A DNA stretch of 64,000 bases from Rotaria sordida (Eukaryota > Rotifera > Eurotatoria > Philodinida > Philodinidae), in assembly GCA_905250125.1 (NCBI GenBank), contig CAJNOL010000121.1, positions 180,871-244,870 of the forward strand, in the 5' to 3' direction. This document shows, in pieces, positions 51,136-61,853 of the stretch. The notes under the pieces are model-generated. The model did no database searches and was not told the DNA's origin. It worked only from the letters and a program-made list of their open reading frames with translations. The position numbers and the translations under genes were made by a program. Every line of letters starts with the position of its first letter. The first letter of the stretch is position 1.

Positions 51136-54100
51136 TTATAGTTCTGTATAACTATAATCTCGATTAATTCCTAATGCACGAAAAAATAACGGACATGTAA
51201 AAGATATATTAAATCCAATAGCAAAATAAGTTAAATAATAATATGGCATTTCAACTTTTGCTAAACGTTTTGATTCAGGATTTTTCCAATCAAGTCCATA
51301 AAGTGAACATGTTACACGTAAAACTATTGTTTTAACAACTTGTCGTGTAGCATAAATAAATATCATACCAAGTATTGTACGTACAACACATAAACCTAAA
51401 TTTGGTGCTATTATAGAATAAATTGGTGGTGTTAATGGTTTTTCTAAAAGGCCAATTTGATGCATTGCTGTTGTTGCTGAACATAAACCAAATGCACTAC
51501 CTAATATAACTGTTGTATCTGAACGAGCTGTTGACCATTGTTTTAAACTAGGATAACATTTAATTAAAAGTATTCCAATACAAAAATTTAGTATTGGAGC
51601 ACATGAATAATTTAATTGAAAACTATCAATAGCATCCACATATGGAAACATTATATAAATTAATAATAAAGCATACAATGTACCAGCAATAATATCCTAT
51701 TACAAAAACAAAATTATTATTAAGCCAATTTGTCGAACAATTTCCATTATAAATACTGTTCATGTTCATCTTTCCAATTCAAGTTATTGTTGAATTGAAT
51801 TTTTCATTCATTTAAACTAGATTGTTTTTTTTGGTCAAAGAATCATTCCATATAAATTATAATACTTTACAAATACTTCAAAAATAGAATTTACATAAAC
51901 GGAAAAGGTCAAGTGTAAAGTATACATCTGAATAATTGAAGGTTTTTACAAGTAAAATGTCTTTTGAAGTAATATGATAATTTTATGTTAGGTTTAACAT
52001 AATACTGATGGCAACTCTTTAATATTAACTATATCGAGCATTTTTCTTAAATACAACAGTTGAAAGTGGATCAAAGATTATATACAATATCCTATGGTTC
52101 AAAGTGTTATGAAAAACAAATGTTATTAAAAAATGTCTCAGAATAAATGAATTCTATCAGTATTTTGTCAATTAATATAAAAAAATTAACAGTCAAATAT
52201 TCGGAGTTGAAAACTGTCAAATATGCATATAACATATTTTGTAACCCTATTTTGTCTTTTTCATTCTCTTAGTTATTCGATGTGTAAGATACAAACAAAC
52301 CTAATCATCCATTGACAAGCTCTTGAAAAGCTTTTTCTGAATAATAAATCAAATTTCATGTATACGCTTTGATTGGCATGCAATTAGGCTTTTTGTTCTA
52401 TAAACATTGAGAATATTTCAACGAAAAAAAAAAAATTTTGGCGTCACTTAGGAAAACAAACTCCTATGTCTATGTTCTATGATAGTTTTTTTGCAATCGA
52501 ATATTTTTTGTTGCTTTGAAAACGAATGGTTTAATTGCAAAGTATACGTAACGATTTCGTATGAAATAAGAAAATAAATTACAGTAATTACATGTCGTTC
52601 TACAAGAAATTTTGACATGTGTGCGCGCATCGCTATGCTTGCGACCATCTTTAACAAATAATGACGATTGATAGGAAACTTGAAAAGATTGGAAAGCTTA
52701 GACGATCATGACTAGGCACATGTTATCTAGTCATAGAGAAAAGAAAATTAGCTGTCGAACGAAGATTCTGTTACAGAATTTATCACTTCAGTACTACAGT
52801 CTTCAGGACAGAATGTTTGACTGCTATTTTTTTTATACTGGAGTGTTTTATATATATTTATAGAGAATTGAACAAGAAATCTTTTGGTGAGCAATTCAAG
52901 TCGAAATAATGAATATTTATGGAGATATTGATAAAATACTGAGAGATCCATTTGTCCTGAGATACTCGTTAGTTTCGTGGGATTTTGTTTTTTTTGTTTA
53001 TCATTTCATTTTGCGTTGATATATTGTCAAAAACTTTTTTTAATCTTTAATTGAAAATAAACGTTATATTTAGAATTAATTATCATATTGTTTGATAAAG
53101 AGTTTACTGTCACAAAAACTCGTGATGTCAAAATACCAAATGTGTTTTCCATCTCCGGCTCATATAGACTATATTATTTATTTATACAATTGTGAAGTAC
53201 AATAATTTAACCTTGGATAATCGTCAAATGAAAATTGATTACTTCAAACGACGATCAATTCACTACAACTTGTATCTACGATTTTTTGCCTTGATATACT
53301 ATAAATACTAATTGTACTTTTGATGAAAATCGTTCTACAAAAGTCAACTTAATGGCAGAGTTACTCTTGTAACTAAATCGTCAGGCAAATGTCTTCATAT
53401 GCGCAAAACGCCAATGATGGCCTCATATAGTCATAAAAAATAACATCAATCTACATATCTCAAGTTGTACATCAAATAAATAACACTTTCTGCTTCATTA
53501 AAAAAACATTATGTAAATGTTCACGGATAGTTTGATTGAAAATAATCATAGCATTAAATATTCAAATTCATATTTCAACTTACAAGAAATGTATGCATAC
53601 CAAGATAAATCCGACTAAGACACACCCAAACGCATACAATTGCTGCAACACTTAATCCAAGCCACATGTTAAACTATATTTAAAAAAAAAAGAAAGATTA
53701 ATATTAATATTCTACGTTTCAATTTACATCATATCGTTGAATTGAAAGAAGGACAAGTGAAAATGGAATACCAGCTGCAAACATTGCATGTGTAGAAGGA
53801 AAACCATATTCTTCAATATAACTATAAAAAAAAAGAAAAAAAATCAAAAAAAGTTGAGTATAAAAACCAAAATAATTTTACCGTTTTTCTAATTTTAATA
53901 CCGGTGGGGTTGGTGGTCGTGGTATAGCTAAAATATCTTTTGTTGCTTGTCCAATATACATAAAAAAAGCCCAAAGAATTGAAATTTTTCTTGCTACAGC
54001 ACCATCAACATTCCATATCCTTAAAATAAAAATTATATCGGTTTTTTTTAATAACATAATATAAGAAAAATTTACCATGTTGGAAAAAATAAGATATAAA

Positions 54101-54497
54101 AAATTTCATTACCAAGTGCTGCACCAAATTGAAAAAAATAATACCAAAACCATGATGTAATTTTATAATCAAGTTGTAAAGGTATTTTTTCTTTATTTTC
54201 ATTTTGATTTATACTATGTTTAATTTCTTCAATACATTCATCCAAAACATTTGAATCATAATTTATTTTTCCTTGAAGATCTTGATCATAAATATCATCA
54301 ATTAAAATTTTTTTTTCATCATCATCATCATTATTTATTAAATTATTATTATTATTTTTATTTTTATTTAAATTAATTTCATTATATGTTGTTGATATAC
54401 TATTAGATTTTGGTAATACACCAAAATATTGTTGAAATCTAGCAACATGTCTAGGTTCATGAAGCCAAGTAACAAATGAACGAAGATAATTCCACAT
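51136..54497 (-). CDS. SGPP: Sphingosine-1-phosphate phosphatase
   Basis: Five exons: 54497-54076, 54019-53882, 53821-53728, 53673-53584 and 51696-51136. They join to 434 residues, close to human SGPP1/2. The three lipid-phosphatase motifs are intact: KDILAIPRP, YGFPSTHA and SRIYLGMHTFLD. Flanking family segments are WFWYYFFQFGAALGNEIFY, PPTPPVLKLEKR and the C-terminal helices with ARSDTTVILG. The enzyme removes phosphate from sphingosine-1-phosphate in the ER and has several membrane helices. The N-terminal region before the first helix has an Asn/Asp-rich insert (about residues 40-70) made of AAT/GAT repeats. The last intron is about 1.9 kb, far longer than the others, and holds no gene I can see. 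Start: first ATG of the conserved exon (MWNYLRSF). Confidence 0.92.
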
Positions 54498-55990
54498 TGA
54501 ATTGTAATACAACAAGCAGTAAAATAAAAAGAAAAGAAAGAAAATAACATAATAATATTGTGTCTTATCAAATTTCAGACGTAATTCTTTCTTTTATGTA
54601 AAGATAAAAAAAAAAAAGAAGAAGAAAGGAATTACGTAGAAGAATATGAATAGACAAAGTTCAATATGACGATTAATACTTTTATCTTATTTTATCGATT
54701 TATTAGACAGATGGTTCATTTATTTCAATGAATCGAAAAGAAGAGAATTATATTATTTAATCCACAAAAGAAAGACATAGGTATATGGTATTAATTAATC
54801 AAGCATGTTGTAAATATAATCTATTTGTTTAAAACTTTCACACGATCGATTATTTCTCTAGAGAGTATTATATTATTTTCAAATGAAATATTCTGTAAGA
54901 ATTCATTAAATTGAAATCAATGAAAAAGAACATAACATAAACTTGTTTTCTTTTATTTCAATAGTTGGTTAAATTCATAGAAATCTACCCGTGTTTTAAA
55001 AAAAGTTTATTTAACGAATTTTTTTCGTATGATGTAGTCAGACAAACAGGTTTGATAGAAAAAAGTGGTCAAATTTCGTCTAAAATGATGTAGGTTTGAA
55101 GCATTACCTAGCAACGTCGAAAAGAAGTTATCACAAGTGATTACAAGCTTTTAAATTCATATGTTGTCTACGTGCAGAGAATCACTAGATTAGTAAAAAT
55201 ATTTATAAGATTCTTCTTTTCATTCAAGTTCACCAGAGATATGAATGTTTTAAAACACAGTGATTTTCTATGTTTTCACAATTTTAGAATAAATATTATG
55301 TTTAAAAACTTTCATACCTCAGTTCAACTTGAATAAGACGAAGAGTTCTATGGATATTTGTACTAATCTAGTGGTTCTCTACATATATTCAACATATAGG
55401 TTCAAACGTTTGAAATCACTTGTGATATTTTCTTATCGATATTACTAGATAATGGTTCAAACCTACGTTATTTCAAGCGAACTTTAACCAAGTTTTTCTA
55501 CTACATACGAAAAAAAATCATTAGATAAACTTTTTCCAAAGCATGATTGGGTATTTATGGAAGCACTCAGTTATATAAGTACTTTAACGGAATTTTAGAA
55601 ATGAAGTAGTGTGAATAATGATGAAGTATTTTTTCAATGAATAAAAAACAACGTTTGGAAAAACTATATATGTTATATTTCGATGAAAATGCTTTTACTT
55701 CTGTAATTCGGACATCGAAAACCTCAAGTAACGGATGATAAGTGTCTTGGAAAAAATCTATTGGATGGAATCAAAATTAATGTGACTTCTAGCGCCACTT
55801 TTTTATTTTGATATTTTTATGAAAAATATAATAAGAAATTAATGACATATTTTAAATATTTGTTAATTTATCTTTTAGTTTATTTTTATAGAATAAATTT
55901 AATATGATTCGTTGATACTGTTGTCATAGAAAGAGTCAATCCCCATGGTGCTAAGTGAGCGCATCTTTTTAATAAGTTGATAAAGCAAAT
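54498..55990. other. Divergent intergenic region between SGPP and MORN1
   Basis: Promoter side of both outward-facing genes. It contains the foldback element at about 55002-55540. No coding frame is recognised. Confidence 0.5.
55002..55540. repeat. Foldback element with ~250-bp arms
   Basis: Left arm blocks AAAGTTTATTTAACGA, TTTTTTTCGTATGATGTAG, ATGTAGGTTTGAAGCATTA, TATCACAAGTGATTAC and CACTAGATTAGTA are found inverted in the right arm (TACTAATCTAGTGG, AATCACTTGTGATA, TGGTTCAAACCTACGT, CTACATACGAAAAAAAATC, ATAAACTTTTT). The loop is about 60 bp. No open frame. Another member of the window's foldback population. Confidence 0.65.
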
Positions 55991-57987
55991 ATGGTAGGAA
56001 TTGAATTGAAAGGAGCATTTCGTGGTGAAACACGTAGAAGTTTAAGATCAGGTAGATAATATATATATATATATTTATTATGTATTTTTGAATAAATATG
56101 AATGATAACATGATAAATTAAGGTTTTGGTGTTTATCAATATTTAAATCCATTCTTTCGATATGAAGGAACATGGCATGAAGGCAAAAAACATGGTATAT
56201 TTATATAATAATTTTTAACCATATCTGGTTTGTCTTTTTTCGATGAAGGTTTTGGTAAACTAATATTTGCTGATGGTTCATATTATCAAGGAGAATTTGC
56301 TAATAATGAAATAATGGGACAAGGTACACGTTATTTTGCATCATCACGTAATACATATACAGGTCATTTTTATTATGGTAATATAATTTCTTTTTGTTTT
56401 ATATTTCGAATGAAATTCTGTCTATCTATAGGTGAAATGGATGGACATGGACGATTGAAGTAAGTTGAAATGTTTGAATGATATGTGAAATTAAAAAGAA
56501 AAATATTATTTTTAATTCAATATAAAATTATGATAAATTAATTGAAGATATTTCTATATGTTTCGGAAGCTTTTCTTTTTTTAAATAGAACTTGTATTTT
56601 ATATGTTAATCTAGAATGGGTAATGATGATTGTTATGAAGGAGATTTTAAATCAAATCATTTTGAAGGTGAAGGTAGTTATCTATCACATGATAAACAAT
56701 TATATACTGGTACATGGCATAATCATCGTCGTCATGGATATGGAGAACAAACATATCTGGATGGAAGTCGTTATTCAGGTGATTGGATTACTAATAAACG
56801 ACATGGTTTTGGTAAATTGACTGATGCTCAAGATGGATTTATTATCTATGAAGTATTTTGATTTTTCTTTTTGTTTAATTTCAAAGATAAATAAAATTTA
56901 TTTTTGTAGGGTAGTTGGAAAAATGATTTAATGCATGGTGAAGGAACATATAATCTTGGTGAATCTTATACATATCGAAATGGTATGATAATTAATAATT
57001 ATCCAATTGGATGGCCATTTCGATTATATATTAATGAGAATCAAACATCAACACTTATACTTACTGAAGAACCAATAATAATAACTGTTGATATTATTGA
57101 TTCATCAGAAAATAATACTCGAGTTGAAGCTGATTGTGGACGTTTAATTCGACTTCGTTGTGGTCAACAAACTGATCAACCAACGAGTGATAGTCTACCA
57201 ACACCATTGTATATTATGATAGAAAATAAGAAATGAATAATTTGATAATGATTTTTTTGTTCTGTTTCAGTGGTTTTCATGTTAATTTGATTCCAAGAAG
57301 TACAAATCCTATTTCATTTGATGATCAATTAGTATCAGCATCAAATGAAGAAATGAGTTAGTTAATTGGTGATATATATTCAAAATTTTTAATAATCATT
57401 GTTTCTATATAGATATGAGTGAAAGAAACCAACCTATTCAAGATTCAATGTTAGCTGCTGCTGATAATGGTCGAGCTCAATTTATAGGTATTAACATTAA
57501 CACATTTGTAATGCAACGTGCAAGTTCTTCAGCGTCTTCTGGGTAAGTAGAATAGTCATATATATGAAATATATATTTCTTTTAAACTATTCATCCGAAA
57601 ACAATGAAAATCTCTCAATATTCTATGATGATCTTTCGAGCAATGAAAAAAAAAACGTTTTTCTTTTAGAAATTTATTCACTAAACTTGTTGAAACATTT
57701 TCTATTCATTTTAGTTCACAACAACTAACGCAATCAGCTTCAACTTCATCGTCACAACCAACATCTGCTAGAAGTAACCGTCGAAAAGGTACTATCTTCT
57801 TTTGTTCCCCCTGATATTCTATAACTATTCTTTTTTTTCTTTTTTGTTTTCTAAAATATCAGATAAACTAAGAATGCAATCATTTGTATTTATCATCGAT
57901 GATATTACAGATCCAGTACCATTCAACAAATCTCTTGATGCTGTCTATTTACCTGTTCAGTGTTCTACCACTAATATGACACAATAA
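55991..57987 (+). CDS. MORN1: MORN repeat-containing protein 1
   Basis: Ten exons: 55991-56051, 56123-56194, 56249-56377, 56432-56459, 56615-56852, 56910-57208, 57271-57356, 57413-57542, 57715-57788 and 57863-57987. They join to 413 residues. Successive MORN repeats are clear: YEGTWHEGKKHGFGKL, YYQGEFANNEIMGQG, YTGHFYYGEMDGHGRL, YEGDFKSNHFEGEG, YTGTWHNHRRHGYGEQ, YSGDWITNKRHGFGKL, then GSWKNDLMHGEG. After the repeats, TPLPTPFGFHVNLIP-like and VFIIDDITDPVPF segments match the MORN1 C-terminal regions (TPFGFE and VLMIRDVTTPPF in the human protein). Length is a little under the human protein. MORN proteins act at membranes and cytoskeleton, and family members are found at basal bodies. The stop is 98 bp before a Chibby ATG on the same strand. 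Confidence 0.82.
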
Positions 57988-58040
57988 AAATTGCTAATTT
58001 TTTTTTGTTTGTAAAATTTTTATTGATATTTTTTCAATTC

Positions 58041-58054
58041 TTTTTTTCTTATAG
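58041..58054 (+). promoter_or_regulatory. Candidate splice acceptor before Chibby a (possible trans-splice site)
   Basis: TTTTTTTCTTATAG ends 31 bases before the Chibby ATG, with no coding exon between it and the MORN1 stop. It could take a spliced leader and resolve a MORN1-Chibby dicistronic transcript, or be an ordinary 5' UTR intron acceptor. Confidence 0.4.
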
Positions 58055-58085
58055 ATAAAATAATAATAATACTAAAAAATCATTG

Positions 58086-58505
58086 ATGTCATTCTGTCGG
58101 AACGCATTTTCGATTCGAAAAACAAAACCTCGTAAAGCTGTCTCACGTTCACCACTTAAATTACCTGCTGATGAACTTGCACGTGAACTTGGACCACAAT
58201 ATCAAGCAATCGATGCTCGTGTTGGTAATCAAAAATTGGCATACGATATTGCACAAGGCGATTGGATGGCTGGTAATCTCTCACTCTCTTTTAATCATTT
58301 AATAGTATAGAATTGTGTTTTTTTTAATATTCTTTATATAGATGGAATAATTAGTACAGTAGTTCCTGCTCGTGAAATGGCAAAATTAGAAAAGAAAAAG
58401 CGAGAATTAGAAGAAGATAACAATGTTCTTCGAACTAGATTGGATATTCTACTTGAAATGCTTGCTGAAGTAACTGCTGAACAGGAACTTCGACGTACTG
58501 GTTAA
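58086..58505 (+). CDS. CBY1: Chibby homologue, copy a
   Basis: Two exons, 58086-58272 and 58342-58505, give 116 residues; human Chibby is 126. The N-terminus FCRNAFSIRKTKPRK matches the family's NTFSPKKTPPRKS. The middle has ELARELGPQYQ and IAQGDWMADG, equivalent to the human ...GQWIAETG. The C-terminus is a leucine-heptad coiled coil (LEEDNNVLRTRLDILLEMLAEVTAE) equivalent to human EENNLLRLKVDILLDMLSESTAE. Chibby binds beta-catenin and, in many animals, sits at ciliary transition fibres; which role applies here is inference. Only 98 bp separate it from MORN1, and a pyrimidine-rich TTTTCTTATAG acceptor lies 31 bases before the ATG. A second copy lies at 60762-61180. Confidence 0.88.
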
Positions 58506-58857
58506 TAATTGAAAGCTAAACAATATGTAGGATTTTTTTCTGAAATATATTTTCTATGTATAATAATTGTTGTTTAACGCATTATATCTGATAGGGAAAG
58601 AACTCTTAAGTATACACGTGTAAACGTTTTTACGCTTGTTGTAGTCACACTTGAAATAAAATAAAACTAACGAGAAAATATTACTTCAACTGAATAATTT
58701 AATATATATGTGTAGTCAGATAGGGTGAACTTTATGTGATGAATGTTGTTGAACGGATATCTTCTATTCTATTGAAACTATGGTATAGATAAGTAATGTT
58801 AAATCTTAAAATAAAACGACGACATTGTACGAACATAGTACATGCTGTAGACTATTA
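58506..58857. other. 3' flank of Chibby a
   Basis: AT-rich 3' UTR and spacer. AATAAAATAAAA near 58655 is a possible polyadenylation signal. Confidence 0.35.
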
Positions 58858-59447
58858 TCCATTTCAAAATATAATGTGCTCCACTGTTTTTTGAATAACT
58901 CGAGAACGCAAACAGCTAGAGATCTGCGGTTTTCACAAATCGAAAGAGGAGACGAGGGGACGTCTTTTTCTTCAATATTGTATAAGACGATATCATTTTA
59001 AAATCAGTAATTTTTGCAAGACATCGAAAAAAATGTACAAAGACAATCTGTCATTCAGATGAAATTTTGACAATAAGAAAATTTGCTTAATAATCAAAAG
59101 AATTCCATAATTTTTATGCGAGCAAATAGACGACTTTATTTGCTCAACATTAGGATAGAGGAAGATAATCATTCCAATTAGATCTTGAATTATTGATCTG
59201 AAGTTCTTCTCTATAGATCACATGCCAAAATCAAAATTTCATCGAAGTGATAGATCGTTTTCATGCACCTTTTGTCGTGTTTTGCAGAAATTACTGGTTT
59301 TAAAATGACTTTCGTCTTATACAATATTGGAGAAAAAGACGTGCCCCCGTCTCCTCTTTCGATTGATGAAAACCACAGATCCCTAGCTGCTTGCGTTTTC
59401 AAGTTATTGAAAAAACACTGGAGCACATTATATTTTTGAATGGACAA
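58858..59447. repeat. Foldback element between the two Chibby genes
   Basis: Left arm about 58858-59080, right arm about 59225-59447, inverted with about 80-85% identity by eye. Shared blocks are ATAATGTGCTCCA, GAAAGAGGAGACG, GTCTTTTTCT and AATATTGTATAAGACGA. The outer ends read CCATT on the left and AATGG on the right. No open frame of interest; an 83-residue minus frame in the right arm matches nothing known. It sits at the junction of the apparent MORN1/Chibby duplication. Confidence 0.7.
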
Positions 59448-59687
59448 TAGAAGCTCGATCAACTAAATACTCTATAAAAGTCGATCATTTGTAACATTGA
59501 CAAGTCATCAAGCAAACACTCATCTCATAGAAGTTGTAAACATATGATAATAAGTCAGTCTTATCTTATTTTTTCATAATGATTATACATACAAACAGTT
59601 CTTTTATTGAATATAATTCTACTAGCAAACAAGAATTTGGTTGTTTGTTTACATTGATTTCATCTGATAAGGAACATAATTATAAAA

Positions 59688-59775
59688 TATTAGACAATAT
59701 TTATTACAATGAAGATACTTTTAAATCAAATCATTTCGAAAATAAATCTCAGTGTTTATCAACTGGTTACAAAAA
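59688..59775 (+). pseudogene. Possible MORN1 exon relic
   Basis: The frame reads YYNEDTFKSNHFENKSQCLS, which lines up with MORN1 exon 5 CYEGDFKSNHFEGEGSYLS. At DNA level TTTTAAATCAAATCATTT is identical in both places. The surrounding frame (59579-59812) has no MORN glycine pattern left and no neighbouring exons. This suggests a decayed second MORN1 copy upstream of the second Chibby gene. The homologous block is short, so chance is not fully excluded. Confidence 0.4.
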
Positions 59776-59812
59776 CAAAAAAAGAAAAAACTATCTGATA
59801 CCTTCAGGGTGA

Positions 59813-60761
59813 CTATTCAATTCTAATTAAAAAATTTTATTAGAAGTATCAAAATACGTTTCGGTCGGATCTGGATCTAAAATTTTTGAACCTGATAGGC
59901 TCTACTATACGCTGAATAATATCTACTTGTATGTCTAATTTCGAATGCATATCAATAAAAACAAGATTGAATAACAATTGTGCTCATTGAAGGTTTGATA
60001 ACAATCAAAATTTCGTTTGTTCACTTGTGAGTCATATCACTAGTGCTAAAGTTAAGTGTAAAAAATTTTATGAAAGTTCATCGTGTAAAAATTACTTTTA
60101 ACATTTAATATGCTATTTTTGTTTTAGTTGCAGTGTAAAAAGCAACAACAGATATGAAGTAATTTTTTTCATGCATCAAAGATGAAAATTTCAAATTATA
60201 TAAAAAAAATACGACGGTTTTATACATACTTGAAATTGAGCCTTCTTATGATTGAAATCATTTTATTTATATACATCTTCATGAAAATCAATACAAAAAA
60301 AAATTGATTTTTGAATAGTCATTCTTTTAACTTCGAAAGAAAACTTTTTTTTATATACAATGTTTTAAATTATATTGCATTTTGCTTCAAGTTAATCATA
60401 CCTGTTATCTTTCACTTTATCATTCATAGTCATCATATTTCATCATTTCTTTTTCTTCTTCTTCAAACGATAAACGTCTACCTGACCAACATCTCTATCA
60501 TATTCAACACTTCAAAGTACTATAAAAGAAAAAGATATTTTATTTTTTCATTCAAACGTTGATTTATTTCTGTGAATGAATAAAGATGAGTAATATTAAT
60601 TTTTGTGTCTATGATCGATGATATTACAACATAAGTATGATATAACGAATTCAATGAGCACGTTTATATAGCTGTATAGTTTTTTCTATTACGAAGATTA
60701 TTTAATAAAAATAAATATCCTTTTATCAAAACTTAAGATTCATACTTATTTTATAGACGAA
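59813..60761. other. Spacer upstream of Chibby b
   Basis: AT-rich. The open frame at 60311-60562 is low-complexity and hydrophobic and is judged spurious. A pyrimidine-rich ACTTATTTTATAG acceptor ends at 60756, 5 bases before the Chibby b ATG. Confidence 0.4.
60744..60756 (+). promoter_or_regulatory. Candidate splice acceptor before Chibby b
   Basis: ACTTATTTTATAG ends 5 bases before the ATG (ACGAA between). This leaves almost no room for a cis-spliced 5' UTR exon sequence, so it fits a spliced-leader acceptor. Inference only. Confidence 0.4.
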
Positions 60762-61180
60762 ATGTCACGATCAAGATTATCCATTGTAAAAAACAATCCA
60801 TTTGCTATTACGAAAACAAAACCACGCAAAAGTATTTCCCATTCACGACTTAAATTTTCTAGTGAAGAACTTGCACGTGAACTTGGACCACAATATCAAA
60901 CAATTGATGTTCGTATTGGTAATCAAAGAATGATATTAAATATTGCTCAAGGAGGTTGGATACTTGGTAACATCTAATCTATCTAGTTTATACTATTTGA
61001 ATTTTTGTCATCTCTTTAGATGAAACAACAATCGAATCTAAAGATATGACCGCATTAGAAAAGCAAAGATGTGAATTAGAAAAAGACAATACTATTCTTC
61101 GTACCAAATTAGACATGTTACTTGAAATGTTAGCTGAAGTTACCGCTGAAGGAGAGCTGCACAATGAATCTGATCAATAA
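60762..61180 (+). CDS. CBY1: Chibby homologue, copy b
   Basis: Two exons, 60762-60966 and 61020-61180, give 121 residues. The intron sits at the same place and phase as in copy a. It shares PFAITKTKPRKS, ELARELGPQYQTID, IGNQR, IAQGGWI, and the coiled coil LEKDNTILRTKLDMLLEMLAEVTAE with copy a. Most differences are in the N-terminus (an extra MSRSRLSIVKNN) and in the segment before the coiled coil. The reading frame is intact and the family-defining residues are kept, so it is probably a functional paralogue. An AATAAA-type signal follows near 61240. Confidence 0.86.
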
Positions 61181-61452
61181 CAATAAAGCTATGTTTTGTT
61201 CTTTTTTTATAAATTATTCCATATCTATACAATAATCGATAAATAAAGAGAGAAAACAAAACAAATCTTGGTCGTATGTCTTTATTTTCAAGGATAGTTT
61301 TATTTATCATATATTATTTCAAACCATTATGTGTTGCTTTTACTTAGATGCAAGGGAATTAACCGAAATAAATACATTGAATTACTCATAATTAAATTTT
61401 TACATTCAAGGAAATAGCTGTAATGTGTCCTCAGGGTGAATATAAAATATGA

Positions 61453-61677
61453 ACTAATTTTGCAACTGGATATAGATTACAACGATATACAAACGAAGTC
61501 ATAGAAGAATATCATAGACGTTATTATTTAAATAAAATGCTTACTATTGAACTAGATAGTGAAAGGAATTCGAATAAAAAAGTATTACTAATTTTTTTAG
61601 TAGGCAGTGATCAATCGATTATGGACCGTCAGAAAGTATCTCATGATGATTTAAAGATACTTATGTTAAAACGATAA
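61453..61677 (+). other. Unassigned open stretch, possible exon or relic
   Basis: A 74-codon open frame without a start ATG at its head, ending in TAA. It reads ATGYRLQRYTNEVIEEYH, RRYYLNKMLTIELDSERN, then a hydrophobic KKVLLIFLVG. Its codon style is the same as in neighbouring genes, and a TGTGTCCTCAG acceptor-like site lies about 20 bases before it. It could be an internal exon or a decayed gene piece. I recognise no family. Confidence 0.2.
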
Positions 61678-61685
61678 AAAAACAG

Positions 61686-61780
61686 TTTGAAACGGCAAAA
61701 ACGGCGGTCGTAACGAGAGTTGTTTTCACTGGTACGGAAACGATCATCATAACGACAGTCGTTTTTCGTCGTTTTTGAGC
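61686..61780. repeat. Small hairpin of AACGGC/GTCGTT blocks
   Basis: AAACGGCAAAAACGGCGGTC followed by GTAACGA is mirrored in reverse complement by TAACGACAGTCGTTTTTCGT and CGTTTTTG about 40 bases on. The arms are about 30 bp. It lies just outside the large composite inverted element. Confidence 0.5.
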
Positions 61781-61853
61781 CATTTATGGATCGTTATATA
61801 CGATATGACATGAGTCGTATTATGATGAAAATAAAAAAAAAATAAAAAGCACA

